Notes under the pieces: generated by a model | The model's input: the letters and a program-made list of their open reading frames with translations, nothing else | The model's database searches: none | Told to the model about the DNA's origin: nothing | Source of the DNA: Methylococcaceae bacterium | GTDB taxonomy: Bacteria > Pseudomonadota > Gammaproteobacteria > Methylococcales > Methylococcaceae | NCBI GenBank assembly: GCA_004299145.1 | Contig: SCQD01000267.1 | Span: 1-37,585 of the forward strand | Direction: 5' to 3' | DNA: 37,585 bases | Part shown: positions 15,813 through 24,361 of the stretch, in pieces | How positions within the stretch are numbered: position 1 is the first letter of the stretch | How the letters are laid out: every line of letters begins with the position of its first letter | Program-made: the position numbers and the translations under genes

Positions 15813-17150
15813 ATGACCCTTTTTAAAGAAAACTTTCTCTGGGGCGCCGCCACCTCGGCCTATCAGGTCGAAGGCTCGCCGCTGGCCGACGGCGCCGGTC
15901 CCAGCAACTGGCATCACTTTGTGCACCAGCCCGGCACCGTGCTGAACGGCGATACCGGGGATGTGGCTTGCGACCATTACCGCCGCTATGCCGAAGACGT
16001 GGCCTTGATGCGGCAGCTCGGACTCAACGCCTATCGCTTCAGCATCAACTGGAGCCGCGTATTGCCGGAAGGCCGCGGCCGCATCAATCCGGCGGGCCTG
16101 GCGTTTTATCAGCGTCTGGTGGATTGCCTGCTGGAGCACGGCATCCAGCCCTGCGTCACCCTGTTTCACTGGGATTTGCCGCTGGCCTTGGATGAACAAG
16201 GCGGCTGGGCCAACCGGGATTGCGCCGCCTGGTTTGCCGATTATGCCCAGGTGATGTTTCGCGCCCTGGGCGATAAAGTGCCGCTGTGGGCCACGCTCAA
16301 CGAGCCCTGGGTGGTGATGGATGCTGGATACATGCACGGCGTGCACGCACCGGGCCATCGTTCATTGCGCGAAGTGCCGCTGGTCGCCCATAACCTGCTG
16401 CGCGCTCATGCCCTGGGCGTGCAAGCGTTTCGCGCCGAAGGCAAAGGGCAGATCGGTCTGGTGGTCAACCTGGAGCCCAAATACGCCGCCACGCCCAGCC
16501 TGGAAGACGCCGCCGCCATGCAGCGCGGCCACGCTTACATGAACCGCTGGTTTCTGGACGGCGTGCTGCTGGGCGCTTACCCGGAAGAATTGCCGGCCAT
16601 GTTCGGCGCCCACTGGCCGCAGTTCACGGCGGAAGACATGCGCTTGTTGTTGGAGCCGTTCGACTTTCTCGGCATCAACTACTACACCCGCACCGTCAAT
16701 CGCGACGCCCCCGATGCCCTGCCGCCCCACGCCGAACCGGTACGCCAGGAAGGCGCCGAATACACCGAACTGGGCTGGGAAGTGTTCCCGGAAGGGCTGA
16801 CCCGCACTTTGCTGTGGGTAAAGCAGCGCTACGGCAATATCCCTTTATACATTACCGAAAATGGCGCGGCCATTATCGACCCGCCGGCGACACAGGGCGG
16901 GGTAGCCGATCCGCGCCGGGTGGAATATTTGCGCAGCCACTTGCTGGCGGCACGGGCCGCCATGCGGCAAGGCGTGGATTTGCGCGGCTATTTCGCCTGG
17001 TCGTTATTGGATAACCTGGAGTGGAGCTTGGGTTTTTCCAAGCCGTTTGGTCTGGTTAAGGTGGACTTTACCACCCAGCAGCGCACTATTAAGGACAGTG
17101 GTTATTTTTATCGCGATGTCATAGCCAGCCGTGGAGCGGCGTTGGGATAA
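15813..17150 (+). CDS. GH1 family beta-glucosidase
   Basis: The 445-residue protein has all hallmarks of glycoside hydrolase family 1. It starts FLWGAATSAYQVEG and carries the acid/base glutamate in TLNEP (E164) and the nucleophile in YITENGA (E349). It also has FSINWSRVLPEG, NYYTR, and the late AWSLLDNLEWSLGFSKPFGL. There is no signal peptide, so it acts in the cytoplasm, splitting beta-linked gluco-disaccharides after import. It is the last gene of the glucan group, after a spacer with palindromes. Confidence 0.95.
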   Translation: MTLFKENFLWGAATSAYQVEGSPLADGAGPSNWHHFVHQPGTVLNGDTGDVACDHYRRYAEDVALMRQLGLNAYRFSINWSRVLPEGRGRINPAGLAFYQRLVDCLLEHGIQPCVTLFHWDLPLALDEQGGWANRDCAAWFADYAQVMFRALGDKVPLWATLNEPWVVMDAGYMHGVHAPGHRSLREVPLVAHNLLRAHALGVQAFRAEGKGQIGLVVNLEPKYAATPSLEDAAAMQRGHAYMNRWFLDGVLLGAYPEELPAMFGAHWPQFTAEDMRLLLEPFDFLGINYYTRTVNRDAPDALPPHAEPVRQEGAEYTELGWEVFPEGLTRTLLWVKQRYGNIPLYITENGAAIIDPPATQGGVADPRRVEYLRSHLLAARAAMRQGVDLRGYFAWSLLDNLEWSLGFSKPFGLVKVDFTTQQRTIKDSGYFYRDVIASRGAALG

Positions 17151-17153
17151 CGT

Positions 17154-17210
17154 AACCGTATGCGGGAAAACCGCCTGTACGGTCCGGAGGGAGGGGAGGC
17201 GAAAGCCTCC
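17154..17210 (+). mobile_element. Probable group II intron RNA fragment (degraded scrap)
   Basis: The stretch reads like a conserved piece of bacterial group II intron RNA. An ACCGTATGCGG...CCGC...TACGGT stem is followed by CCGGAGGGAGGGGAGG and a GNRA-capped hairpin (GGAGGC GAAA GCCTCC). No reverse transcriptase frame or other intron domain is present, so this is at most a short relic. It lies right after the GH1 stop, and its 3' part merges with a copy of the short palindromic unit. Recognition is by memory of the motif, not by a structure search. Confidence 0.45.
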
Positions 17211-17237
17211 TTAGTTATTCGCTTCGCGGCGGCTGTC
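17201..17237 (+). repeat. Short palindromic mobile unit, copy C (diverged)
   Basis: GAAAGCC, then TTAGTTATT, then CGCTTCGCGGCGGCTGTC matches the family with a few changes and a short insertion. Its right end overlaps the stop codon of the DamX-like gene (17236-17238, minus strand). Its left end overlaps the suspected group II intron scrap. Confidence 0.5.
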
Positions 17238-19746
17238 AGCGCCCTGTTCCTCCACGCTGGGGCGAACGCGCTTCCTGTTGTATCAGATGCAATTGCCGGG
17301 GCACGGGCTTGCCCAAAAACGCGGGCAACGCCGCCGCCGCCTGGTTGGCTTCAGCCTGGGTGGCGAACGTTCCGTAATACACCGTGTACATTTCCATGGC
17401 GCCGTTATGGCCTTTGAGCGTGGCCAGACGTCCGCGCATTGCAGGATAGCGTTCCAGCAGCGCCCGCACCGAAGCGGGGTCGCGTGCCGACATGATGCGC
17501 AAGGTGTAAGCCTGCGAGGGTTGCGTCAACAGCCAGTCCGCGCCCGGCAGGCCTGCGCCGGTTGCCGGCAAAGCAGGCGTTTTTGCCGCCGGGGCAGCTG
17601 CCGCCATGGGTTGGGGCGGCGGCGGAGCCACAGGTCTGGGTGGACTGATGGGGGCGGTATACGGCACCGCCACCACCACAGGCGCCGTTTCGGCCGCTTC
17701 GCCGGCTACGTAATTACCCGGGTCGACTACAACCGGCGTGGGCAGCGCGTCGGCTGAGGGCGACTTTTGCGGTCTGCCGTAGGTTGCAGCCGGATTGACG
17801 GCGGCGGCTGCGCTTGCCGGGGCCGCCGTCGTACGGTTGGCGGATGGCGCGGGAGCATCGTCGCGAAATGCCCACAACTTGCTTTTGTAGGAGGCGATTT
17901 CTTTGACGGGGGCATCATCGTCGGACCAGACGTCTTCCGCAACATCGCGCGCCGGTTTTTCCTGCACGGGCGGCGGCGCGGCGGGGCGGGCTTCGCTGCC
18001 GGCAACAGGGGTGTTGACGCGGGTTTGAAGCGCGGGAGGGGGCGTCGGGGGCACCGGTGCGGGTTTGGGCGTGGTCAACGCGATGGGGGGCGGCGGCAAC
18101 TTGGGCGCCGGGGCTTGCGGTTTGAGCGGCGCAGGCGTAGGAAGCGGGGCCGGCAGGGCGGGGGGCTTGATTTCGGCTTTTTTGACCGCTGGCTGCACCG
18201 GTTTGACCGTTTCCACGCCGCTGGGTGCAGGTGCAGTAGCGGCTTTTTTAGCCGGCGCCGGTTTACTGTCCGCAGCCGCCGTTTCGGTGTGCGGCGTGGC
18301 CTTGGGTGCGGCAACGGCGGCGGGCGGCGGCGGGGTTGCCGGCGGCGTGACGGCGGCAACCGGCGGTGGCGTAATGTTTGCTGGAGCCAGAGGGGCAGCC
18401 GGGTTGGCCACCGGTGCCGCCGCCTTGACGGTTTCGATCGGGGCAACAGGTTTATCGGACGCTACAGGCACAACCGCGGGTGGTTGGGAAACCGTCGCCG
18501 CTTCCGCCGCTTTAGTGGTTTCGAGCGGTGCTGCCGGAGCGGCAGGCTGTATGGGTATCGCCGGCAAAGGTGTGGGTTGCGGCGGCGTTGCCGTGCTGAT
18601 CGGCGCCGGCGCTGCAACTGCCTTGGCGGAATCGGGTGCTACGGCGGGTTGCTCCTGTGCTGCCGGCAACACCGTGGCTGGTTGGGGCGCCGTGCTGGTG
18701 GCCGGCAGCACGGCCTCTGCCACCTTGGCTGTTTCGGCGGGTGCGACCGGTTTATCCGGTGCCGGTTGCTGGAGGATGGCCTCACTGGCTGGCGCCGGCG
18801 GCTTGGCGGCGCTTTGGGTGGGTGCTGCGGGCGGGGTATGCAGCGCCAGAGGCTGCGGCGGCACGGCCTGCGGTGGCTTTAGTTGGGCGATAGGTGGCGG
18901 CGTTGTGCCGTGGCGCCAGGCGTAAACCAGCACCACGGCGAAAACCAGGGCGGTGGCCGCCAGGCTGTACGCCAGCCGCATCGACGTATTGGACCCGCCG
19001 GTGGTCCGCGTGGGCGTTTTTTTATTCAGCAATTGAATGATGCGTCCAGGCACGCCATGACTGGCCTGGTAGAGCGAGCGAGCGCGGCTGGCGGTGACTT
19101 CTTCAGGCAGCAGCAAGCGCGGTGGACGCACGGAAAGGCGGCGTAAAAACGCCTCGCACGCCGCTTCCGTCAGCGGTGGAATGTCCACAAAACGGCTGTC
19201 GCCCAGCGCGACGCTGTCGGTGGTGTTTTTCAGGTGGATTTCGTCGGGGCTGAGCGCCAGCACCACGCGCAATGCCGGATAAGTGCGCGCAAACTGCCAC
19301 AATGAATCGATGACGCCCGGGGCCAGCTTGCCAGCCTCATCCAGCGACAAAACCAGTGCGCTTTTGTTGGGCGGCTGCTGTTGCAAATAATCGGCGACGG
19401 CTTTTTCCGTGGTGCTGGGCAGCGCCAGGCGCTCGGCGATGCGGGCAATGATGTCGCCGTGCGTCCAAGGGCCATCCGCCGACAGGTTCACCACCCGCCA
19501 GCCTTCAAAAGCGCGCTCGGCCAGCAAGCCCAGAAACGTGGTTTTGCCGACGCCGTCCGGTCCGCACACCACCAGGGGTTGCGCCAGGTTGGCGATCAGG
19601 TGCATCACCAATTCGAAGCGTTGCGCCCGCTCCGGCGACAGCAGTTGCGCCGCCCAGTCGCGGGAACCGGCGCCCGCCGCCGGGAATGCGGCGATGGTCT
19701 GGTCGATCAGGGCGGAGAATGATTCGATGTTTTCCGGGGTACTCAT
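17236..19746 (-). CDS. DamX/ExeA-like AAA+ ATPase with membrane anchor, long Pro/Ala linker and SPOR domain
   Basis: In this 836-residue protein the N-terminal cytoplasmic AAA domain has Walker A GPDGVGKTT (62-70) and Walker B LVLSLDEAGK (131-140). A single membrane helix (about 258-276) follows. A low-complexity Pro/Ala/Lys-rich stretch of more than 400 residues leads to a C-terminal SPOR-type domain (about 745-825, AYTLRIMSARDPASV and YTVYYGTFATQAEAN). This order is that of DamX, a division protein whose SPOR domain binds denuded peptidoglycan at the septum. E. coli DamX is about 430 residues, so the linker here is much longer. The usual neighbours aroK/aroB are absent. Its stop lies in a repeat copy. 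Confidence 0.8.
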   Translation of the reverse strand: MSTPENIESFSALIDQTIAAFPAAGAGSRDWAAQLLSPERAQRFELVMHLIANLAQPLVVCGPDGVGKTTFLGLLAERAFEGWRVVNLSADGPWTHGDIIARIAERLALPSTTEKAVADYLQQQPPNKSALVLSLDEAGKLAPGVIDSLWQFARTYPALRVVLALSPDEIHLKNTTDSVALGDSRFVDIPPLTEAACEAFLRRLSVRPPRLLLPEEVTASRARSLYQASHGVPGRIIQLLNKKTPTRTTGGSNTSMRLAYSLAATALVFAVVLVYAWRHGTTPPPIAQLKPPQAVPPQPLALHTPPAAPTQSAAKPPAPASEAILQQPAPDKPVAPAETAKVAEAVLPATSTAPQPATVLPAAQEQPAVAPDSAKAVAAPAPISTATPPQPTPLPAIPIQPAAPAAPLETTKAAEAATVSQPPAVVPVASDKPVAPIETVKAAAPVANPAAPLAPANITPPPVAAVTPPATPPPPAAVAAPKATPHTETAAADSKPAPAKKAATAPAPSGVETVKPVQPAVKKAEIKPPALPAPLPTPAPLKPQAPAPKLPPPPIALTTPKPAPVPPTPPPALQTRVNTPVAGSEARPAAPPPVQEKPARDVAEDVWSDDDAPVKEIASYKSKLWAFRDDAPAPSANRTTAAPASAAAAVNPAATYGRPQKSPSADALPTPVVVDPGNYVAGEAAETAPVVVAVPYTAPISPPRPVAPPPPQPMAAAAPAAKTPALPATGAGLPGADWLLTQPSQAYTLRIMSARDPASVRALLERYPAMRGRLATLKGHNGAMEMYTVYYGTFATQAEANQAAAALPAFLGKPVPRQLHLIQQEARSPQRGGTGR

Positions 19747-19787
19747 CCAGCGTGGCTCTCAATGGTTTTTGGTGGCTATCCAGCCAC

Positions 19788-19804
19788 GGTACGCACAGCG
19801 TACC
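19788..19804. repeat. Small hairpin GGTACGC/GCGTACC upstream of the DamX-like gene
   Basis: A perfect 7-bp stem with a 3-base loop lies in the 85-bp gap between the DamX-like start and the end of the HD-GYP regulator gene. It could terminate or stabilise the upstream transcript, or be a dispersed palindrome. There is no T run. Confidence 0.4.
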
Positions 19805-19831
19805 CTACGCCTGGCTGGTTACGGGTAACGA

Positions 19832-20866
19832 CTATACCAAGAAAGGCAGGTTGATTTCGCCCTCGGCGTGCGGCGTGCCGTGCAGGCGTTGCATGATGGA
19901 CTGGACGACGCCTTTTTCCACCAGGGTATTCATCGCCGCGACCACTTGTGGATCGAAGTGCGTGCCCGCCTGCCCGTTGATGCATTCCAGCGCTTTCTCC
20001 ATGGGCCAGGCGGCTTTGTAAGGGCGCTCCGATGTCAGCGCGTCGAATACGTCGGCCAGTTTGGCGATGCGCGCCGGCAGGGGAATGTCCGCGCCGGCCA
20101 GGCGGTTGGGGTAGCCGCTGCCGTCGTAGTTTTCGTGGTGGGCGCCGGCGATGAGCCTGGCCATTTCATAAAAAGGATTGTCGCCGAGAATTTTTACCCC
20201 GTACTGGGCGTGCTGTTGCATGATGGCCCATTCTTCTGCGTCGAGCTTGGCGGGTTTTTTCAAAATGGCGTCCGGCACGTAGAGCTTGCCCACGTCGTGC
20301 AGAATGCTCATCAGCCCCATGTGCTCGGCTTCGTCGGCGGCCACGCCCAATTCCAGCGCCAATGCTTCGGTATAGTGCTGTACCCGCTGTACGTGAAAGC
20401 CGGTGTCTTCGTCCTTGCCTTCGCAAGCCATCGACAGCATGGTGACGGCGTTCAGATAAGAGTGTTTGAGCGTCTGGTTGGCCTGTTCCAGTTGGCGGTT
20501 CAGCTCCAAACTTTCCAACGCCCTGACCACGGTGAGCCGCAAGTCTTCGGGTTCCCAGGGTTTGGAAATGTATTGGTAAATTTTGGCGTCGTTGACGCAA
20601 CGCACCAGCGATTCCATGTCCGCATAGCCGGTCAACAGGATGCGGATGGCTTCCGGCTGGTGTTGCAGCGCGTGCTTCAGCACGGCGTCGCCGCCGATGT
20701 CCGGCATGCGCTGATCGGAAATGATCAAGTCGACCGGCGTGCTGCTGATGATGTCCAGCGCCGCACTGCCGCAGTTGGCGGTGAGCGTTTTATAGCCGCG
20801 CCGGAACGAGCGTTGCATGCTGTCCAGGATGTCTTGTTCGTCGTCTACGAAAAGCAGGGTGTACAT
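19832..20866 (-). CDS. Response regulator with HD-GYP phosphodiesterase domain (RpfG-like)
   Basis: The receiver domain covers about residues 1-125 with phosphoacceptor D51 (ISDQRMP). After a helical linker comes a complete HD-GYP domain: HVQRVQHY, the metal-binding pair HD at 190-191 (ILHDVGKL), HHENYDGSGYP, and ADVFDALTSERPYK. Such proteins degrade cyclic di-GMP when the receiver is phosphorylated. The receiver is strongly similar to that of the regulator-kinase at 30866-31975 (both begin with TLLFVDDEQDILDSM and share ILLTGYADMESLVRCVNDA). The two are therefore paralogues of one signalling locus, now separated by the defence island. Its cognate kinase is probably the one at 31978-33951. 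Confidence 0.92.
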   Translation of the reverse strand: MYTLLFVDDEQDILDSMQRSFRRGYKTLTANCGSAALDIISSTPVDLIISDQRMPDIGGDAVLKHALQHQPEAIRILLTGYADMESLVRCVNDAKIYQYISKPWEPEDLRLTVVRALESLELNRQLEQANQTLKHSYLNAVTMLSMACEGKDEDTGFHVQRVQHYTEALALELGVAADEAEHMGLMSILHDVGKLYVPDAILKKPAKLDAEEWAIMQQHAQYGVKILGDNPFYEMARLIAGAHHENYDGSGYPNRLAGADIPLPARIAKLADVFDALTSERPYKAAWPMEKALECINGQAGTHFDPQVVAAMNTLVEKGVVQSIMQRLHGTPHAEGEINLPFLV

Positions 20867-20871
20867 GAGGT

Positions 20872-21381
20872 TTATGCTGGGTTGGAATGACTGTTAAAAA
20901 TATCGGATTGCCGAACGAAAGTCTTGCGGCTGATCCAGTGGGTGCGCAGAAAATCGGGAAAGCTCTCGGCTCCCAGGCGCGATACCATCGATTCCCAGCG
21001 GTCTTCCAACGCCTGCATTTCATGGGCATGCTGGTTCGCCTTGTTCAGTACCGAGAACAAGTAGTTCTTGAGTAAATCAGTGGACGAGAGCCGTACGCCG
21101 CGCGCATTCAGGGTTTCAAATACTTTATAAGCGTTGAGTTCGTCGGTCACGCTGATGACATCAAAGGTTTTGTCGTCCTGGGATTGCAGGACGAGATACC
21201 CCATATAATGCGCGGGTTCCCCCCCTGTTTGTACCGTGCCCAGAATATCGGACCACAGATCCTCCCACTCTTCATCGGTCCAGCTGTAATCGCGTTGAAA
21301 GCGTGGAATTCGGTAAGTCAGGCCGTTGCCGATCAATTTGCGGTAAGTATTGTTCTCGGTTTTAAAATTTGTGGCAGACAC
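20872..21381 (-). pseudogene. Remnant of a DUF262 (GmrSD-like) protein with internal deletion and lost C-terminus
   Basis: The frame of 169 codons starts with GTG, preceded by a GGAGA site. The N-terminal part is a good DUF262 match (GNGLTYRIPRFQRDYSW, then YMGYLVLQSQDDKTFDVI). At that point an intact protein would continue DGQQR, the nucleotide-binding and catalytic motif. Here the text jumps to SVTDELNAYKVFETLNARGVRLSSTDLLKNYLF, which normally lies more than 100 residues later. The C-terminal half is also missing: family-like sequence ends at about VRQSDIF, and the last residues NSHSNPA run into DNA just upstream of the HD-GYP regulator. DUF262 proteins form part of type IV modification-dependent restriction. 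This one should be inactive. It is the last gene of the island. Confidence 0.75.
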
Positions 21382-21431
21382 GCCGGTCTCCGGTTTTGCG
21401 TTGCTTAAAGCAGATTTAATTCAGTTTACGA

Positions 21432-24179
21432 TTATTTTTCGCTTAGTCTTTGCTGTTTGGCTTGATTTGCCACGGTGAAGCGCAGGAAATCGACCAATCG
21501 TTTCGATTCCGTAATTTCATCGTGTGGCAAAAGAAGGTACTTCCACGGCTTCGTGCCTACCTCGGCGGCATGGTCAGATGCGTGTTTGCACCAGCGCGCC
21601 GCAGCCGCGGCCTTTGCCTGGACATCCGGGGTATTCACGTCGTCGCGGGCCTTTGTTTCCAGCATGAAAATCGCAGTGTCCGTTTCGGCGACAAAGTCAG
21701 GAATATACTCCGGCTGCTCCGTGCCCAGTTTGTAATAAATCCGAAACTGGCCCTTTGCGGGCTTGAACCACTTCGTGGCGTCCCGTTCCAGAATAATGGC
21801 GAAACGCCGCTCGGTATCGGAGTCGAATTTTTGCAGGGGATACAGGCAACGGCCAAAGCCGCCGAACAGCATTTGCTTGATGCGGCTGGTTTCGCTCACC
21901 GTTGCGCGGAAGTGATGCGCGGTTTGGCCCGCCGTGGCGGTGTAATTGCAGGGCTTCAACTCGGTGAAGCCACGGCTTACTTGCACCTCGTATTCGGTCG
22001 CATCCTCCCAGAAGTGCGTCATCATCTGCACGTGGATTTCACGAGCAATCAAGCGGCGATCACGGTCCAAAACATTGCGGGCCTCGTCTTCCGACAGGTA
22101 GCCCAACAGGTGCCGCACCATTTGCCCGGCGAGGTCGTAAAGCAATTCAGCGTGCGAGAAATAGTCGATGTCGTCGAAGTCCACCAGGGCATGAACGATA
22201 TAGTCTTCGAGTCTTTGCTCCGTGAGTCCGATTTCCGCCGCCAGGGTGAACTGCTCGTTGGTCCGCAGCATCTGGCCGACGATCTCACGCTGACCGGGTT
22301 GTAAGTGCAGTTGACTCACATCAAGTTTGAACGGGTGAAAGCCGGTCGTAACCTCACCTTTCGGCACCACGGCAATACGGGGAATATCGATGGTCTGCTG
22401 AACCACCACGCCCACGGTTCTGGTCACTACGGCGGCCAGATCCATGTTTTCATCCGCGAATAAGCGGGTCTGTATTGGCGTCAACCGCTCGGATACTTCC
22501 GCCAGAATCCTCTTCTGCACTTCGGGCTTGAGCAATGCGCTGCTGCTGGGAACAAAGTCGCGTTTAACCTCGTAGGTTCCGATGACATCCATTACCACGC
22601 GCGCTGCCTGACGCTCGAAATCCGTGGTAAACACGGGTATCGGCGATCCCACCGCAATCTCACTGGCTCCAGTTTGGGCGACCGCCATTGTCGGCGGCTC
22701 CGCCAATCCCAGTCGCGTCATTGCCCCCGAACCTACCTGTACGCTGACCTTCCGGTCATCCGCGTCGGGAGCGTCGAGGATCAATGTCTTGAGCCGGATA
22801 GGCGAATCGCCCCGGTTGGCTTCGTCGATGATTTCCTGGAATTTGTCGTGCGCGACGATATTCAGGCGGTCCACGGCGGCGATACCGGTTCGCCTACCGT
22901 AAGGCAAACGCAAGCCGCGACCGATGGATTGCTCGATCAAGGTGCGTGCATTGGCGGCGCGCAGCGGCACGATGGTGTAGAGATTGGTCACGTCCCAGCC
23001 TTCCTTGAGCATGTTGACGTGAATCACGATTTCGGTCGGCTCGTCCACGCTTTCCACAGCCAACAGGCGCGTGACCATGGCTTCTTCTTCCGCACCGGTG
23101 CGGCTGGAATCCACCTGGATCACTTTGTCCCGGTAGCGCCCCCCGTGGAAAGCGTCCGACTCCAGCAGTTCCAGCAGTTGCGCCGCGTGGCTGGTATCGC
23201 GGGCGATGACCAACATAAAGGGCTTGACGGTCTGGACGCCGTTCTCGCGGGCATAGGTCAGCAATTCGACTTTCGTGGTCTCGTGCAGGCGCACGCCGTC
23301 TTCGAGCTTGGTTTTCTCGACTTCTTCCGGCGTATGTGCCTTAGCATCGAAGTTACGCTGGGTGACTACCGCAGGCTCCTTGACAAAACCATCCTCCATC
23401 GCCCGCGCCAGCGGATAGTCCATCACCACGTTCTTGAACGGCACCGGCCCACGGCTGGATTCCACGAAGGGCGTGGCGGTCAACTCCAGGCCGAACAATG
23501 GTTTCAACTCGTTGATCGAGCGCACGCCGGCACTGGCGCGGTAACGGTGCGACTCGTCCATCAGCAGCACCAAGTCGGGCAAATTCGCCAGGTGGTTGAA
23601 ATAGCTGTCGCCCAGCACTTCCTTCATACGCTTGATGCGCGGCTCCTTGCCGCCGCGCACTTCGGAGTTGATCTTGGAGATGTTGAAAATATTGATGCGC
23701 ACATCCGGGAAAAAACCCGGCGGCGCATCCTGAACGGCAGCGCCGGATTGGTCGTAGTTATCGCCGGTAATGATGAGCGGCGCCTGTTGGGCGAATTCGG
23801 CGATGCCCTTGAACACATACTTCGGCGTGTTTCGGGTGAAGTCCGTAATCAGCTTGTTGTAGATAGTCAGGTTCGGCGCCAGCACGAAGAAGTTATTGAT
23901 ACCGTGCGCCAGGTGCAGATAGGCGATGAACGCCCCCATCAAACGGGTTTTGCCGACGCCGGTCGCCAGGGCGAAACACAGCGAGGGAAAGTCCCGCTCG
24001 AAGTCTTCCAGGGTCGGAAACAATGCCTTAAGGCTTGCCAGCACCGCCGGCAAATCGCGCTGCTGGCTCAATAGCTCCGGGGCGGACTCCAGCGAGCGCG
24101 CCAAACGGGAAAGGGATTCCGCTTGTGGGGAACGTAGTGATAAACGCCCGGAAACATGATTTCGAACACGGTCACTCAT
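21432..24179 (-). CDS. Type III-like restriction subunit (Res): superfamily 2 helicase with C-terminal PD-(D/E)xK nuclease
   Basis: In this 915-residue protein the helicase motor has ATGVGKT (72-78), DESH (208-211), ELTATPF, MLKEGWDV and EQSIGRGLRLPYG (motif VI). The nuclease part near the C-terminus reads YIPDFV then MLETKAR, giving D828, E841 and K843 as a PD-(D/E)xK triad. In type III restriction systems Res works with Mod to translocate along DNA and cut between unmodified sites. The start overlaps the stop of the upstream 61-residue gene (ATGA), so translation is coupled. It is intact and full length. Confidence 0.88.
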   Translation of the reverse strand: MSDRVRNHVSGRLSLRSPQAESLSRLARSLESAPELLSQQRDLPAVLASLKALFPTLEDFERDFPSLCFALATGVGKTRLMGAFIAYLHLAHGINNFFVLAPNLTIYNKLITDFTRNTPKYVFKGIAEFAQQAPLIITGDNYDQSGAAVQDAPPGFFPDVRINIFNISKINSEVRGGKEPRIKRMKEVLGDSYFNHLANLPDLVLLMDESHRYRASAGVRSINELKPLFGLELTATPFVESSRGPVPFKNVVMDYPLARAMEDGFVKEPAVVTQRNFDAKAHTPEEVEKTKLEDGVRLHETTKVELLTYARENGVQTVKPFMLVIARDTSHAAQLLELLESDAFHGGRYRDKVIQVDSSRTGAEEEAMVTRLLAVESVDEPTEIVIHVNMLKEGWDVTNLYTIVPLRAANARTLIEQSIGRGLRLPYGRRTGIAAVDRLNIVAHDKFQEIIDEANRGDSPIRLKTLILDAPDADDRKVSVQVGSGAMTRLGLAEPPTMAVAQTGASEIAVGSPIPVFTTDFERQAARVVMDVIGTYEVKRDFVPSSSALLKPEVQKRILAEVSERLTPIQTRLFADENMDLAAVVTRTVGVVVQQTIDIPRIAVVPKGEVTTGFHPFKLDVSQLHLQPGQREIVGQMLRTNEQFTLAAEIGLTEQRLEDYIVHALVDFDDIDYFSHAELLYDLAGQMVRHLLGYLSEDEARNVLDRDRRLIAREIHVQMMTHFWEDATEYEVQVSRGFTELKPCNYTATAGQTAHHFRATVSETSRIKQMLFGGFGRCLYPLQKFDSDTERRFAIILERDATKWFKPAKGQFRIYYKLGTEQPEYIPDFVAETDTAIFMLETKARDDVNTPDVQAKAAAAARWCKHASDHAAEVGTKPWKYLLLPHDEITESKRLVDFLRFTVANQAKQQRLSEK

Positions 24180-24361
24180 TTCGTCTGCGTCCTTTGCAAT
24201 TCGTCCGCCGAAAGATGAATCACTTTTTCGTTCTGCAAAATTACGATGCCTGTATTGGTTTGTATGGCAAGCTTGCGCGCCTCTTCGGCGGCGCGTTTCA
24301 TCGCTTGCAACGAGGCCCGTAAATCAGGGTCTTTCGCTTTGGCGAGGTCATTTTGAATCAT
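24176..24361 (-). CDS. 61-residue uncharacterised protein between Mod and Res
   Basis: The ATG at 24361 overlaps the mod stop (ATGA), and its own stop overlaps the Res start (ATGA). The gene is thus fixed in a translationally coupled run, which supports it being real. The protein begins MIQNDLAKAKDPDLRASL, has a charged helix (AMKRAAEEARKLAIQTNTG), and ends with a beta-like IVILQNEKVIHLSADEL. I do not recognise a family. An earlier in-frame ATG at 24376 would overlap mod more. Its place suggests a small partner or modulator of the Mod/Res complex, but there is no motif to prove it. Confidence 0.7.
   Translation of the reverse strand: MIQNDLAKAKDPDLRASLQAMKRAAEEARKLAIQTNTGIVILQNEKVIHLSADELQRTQTK

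Noticed and set aside
18065-18925. Long plus-strand frame of Gly/Ala-rich protein opposite the DamX-like gene
   Set aside because: It is the antisense shadow of the Pro/Ala-rich linker codons; the minus strand has real AAA, membrane and SPOR domains.
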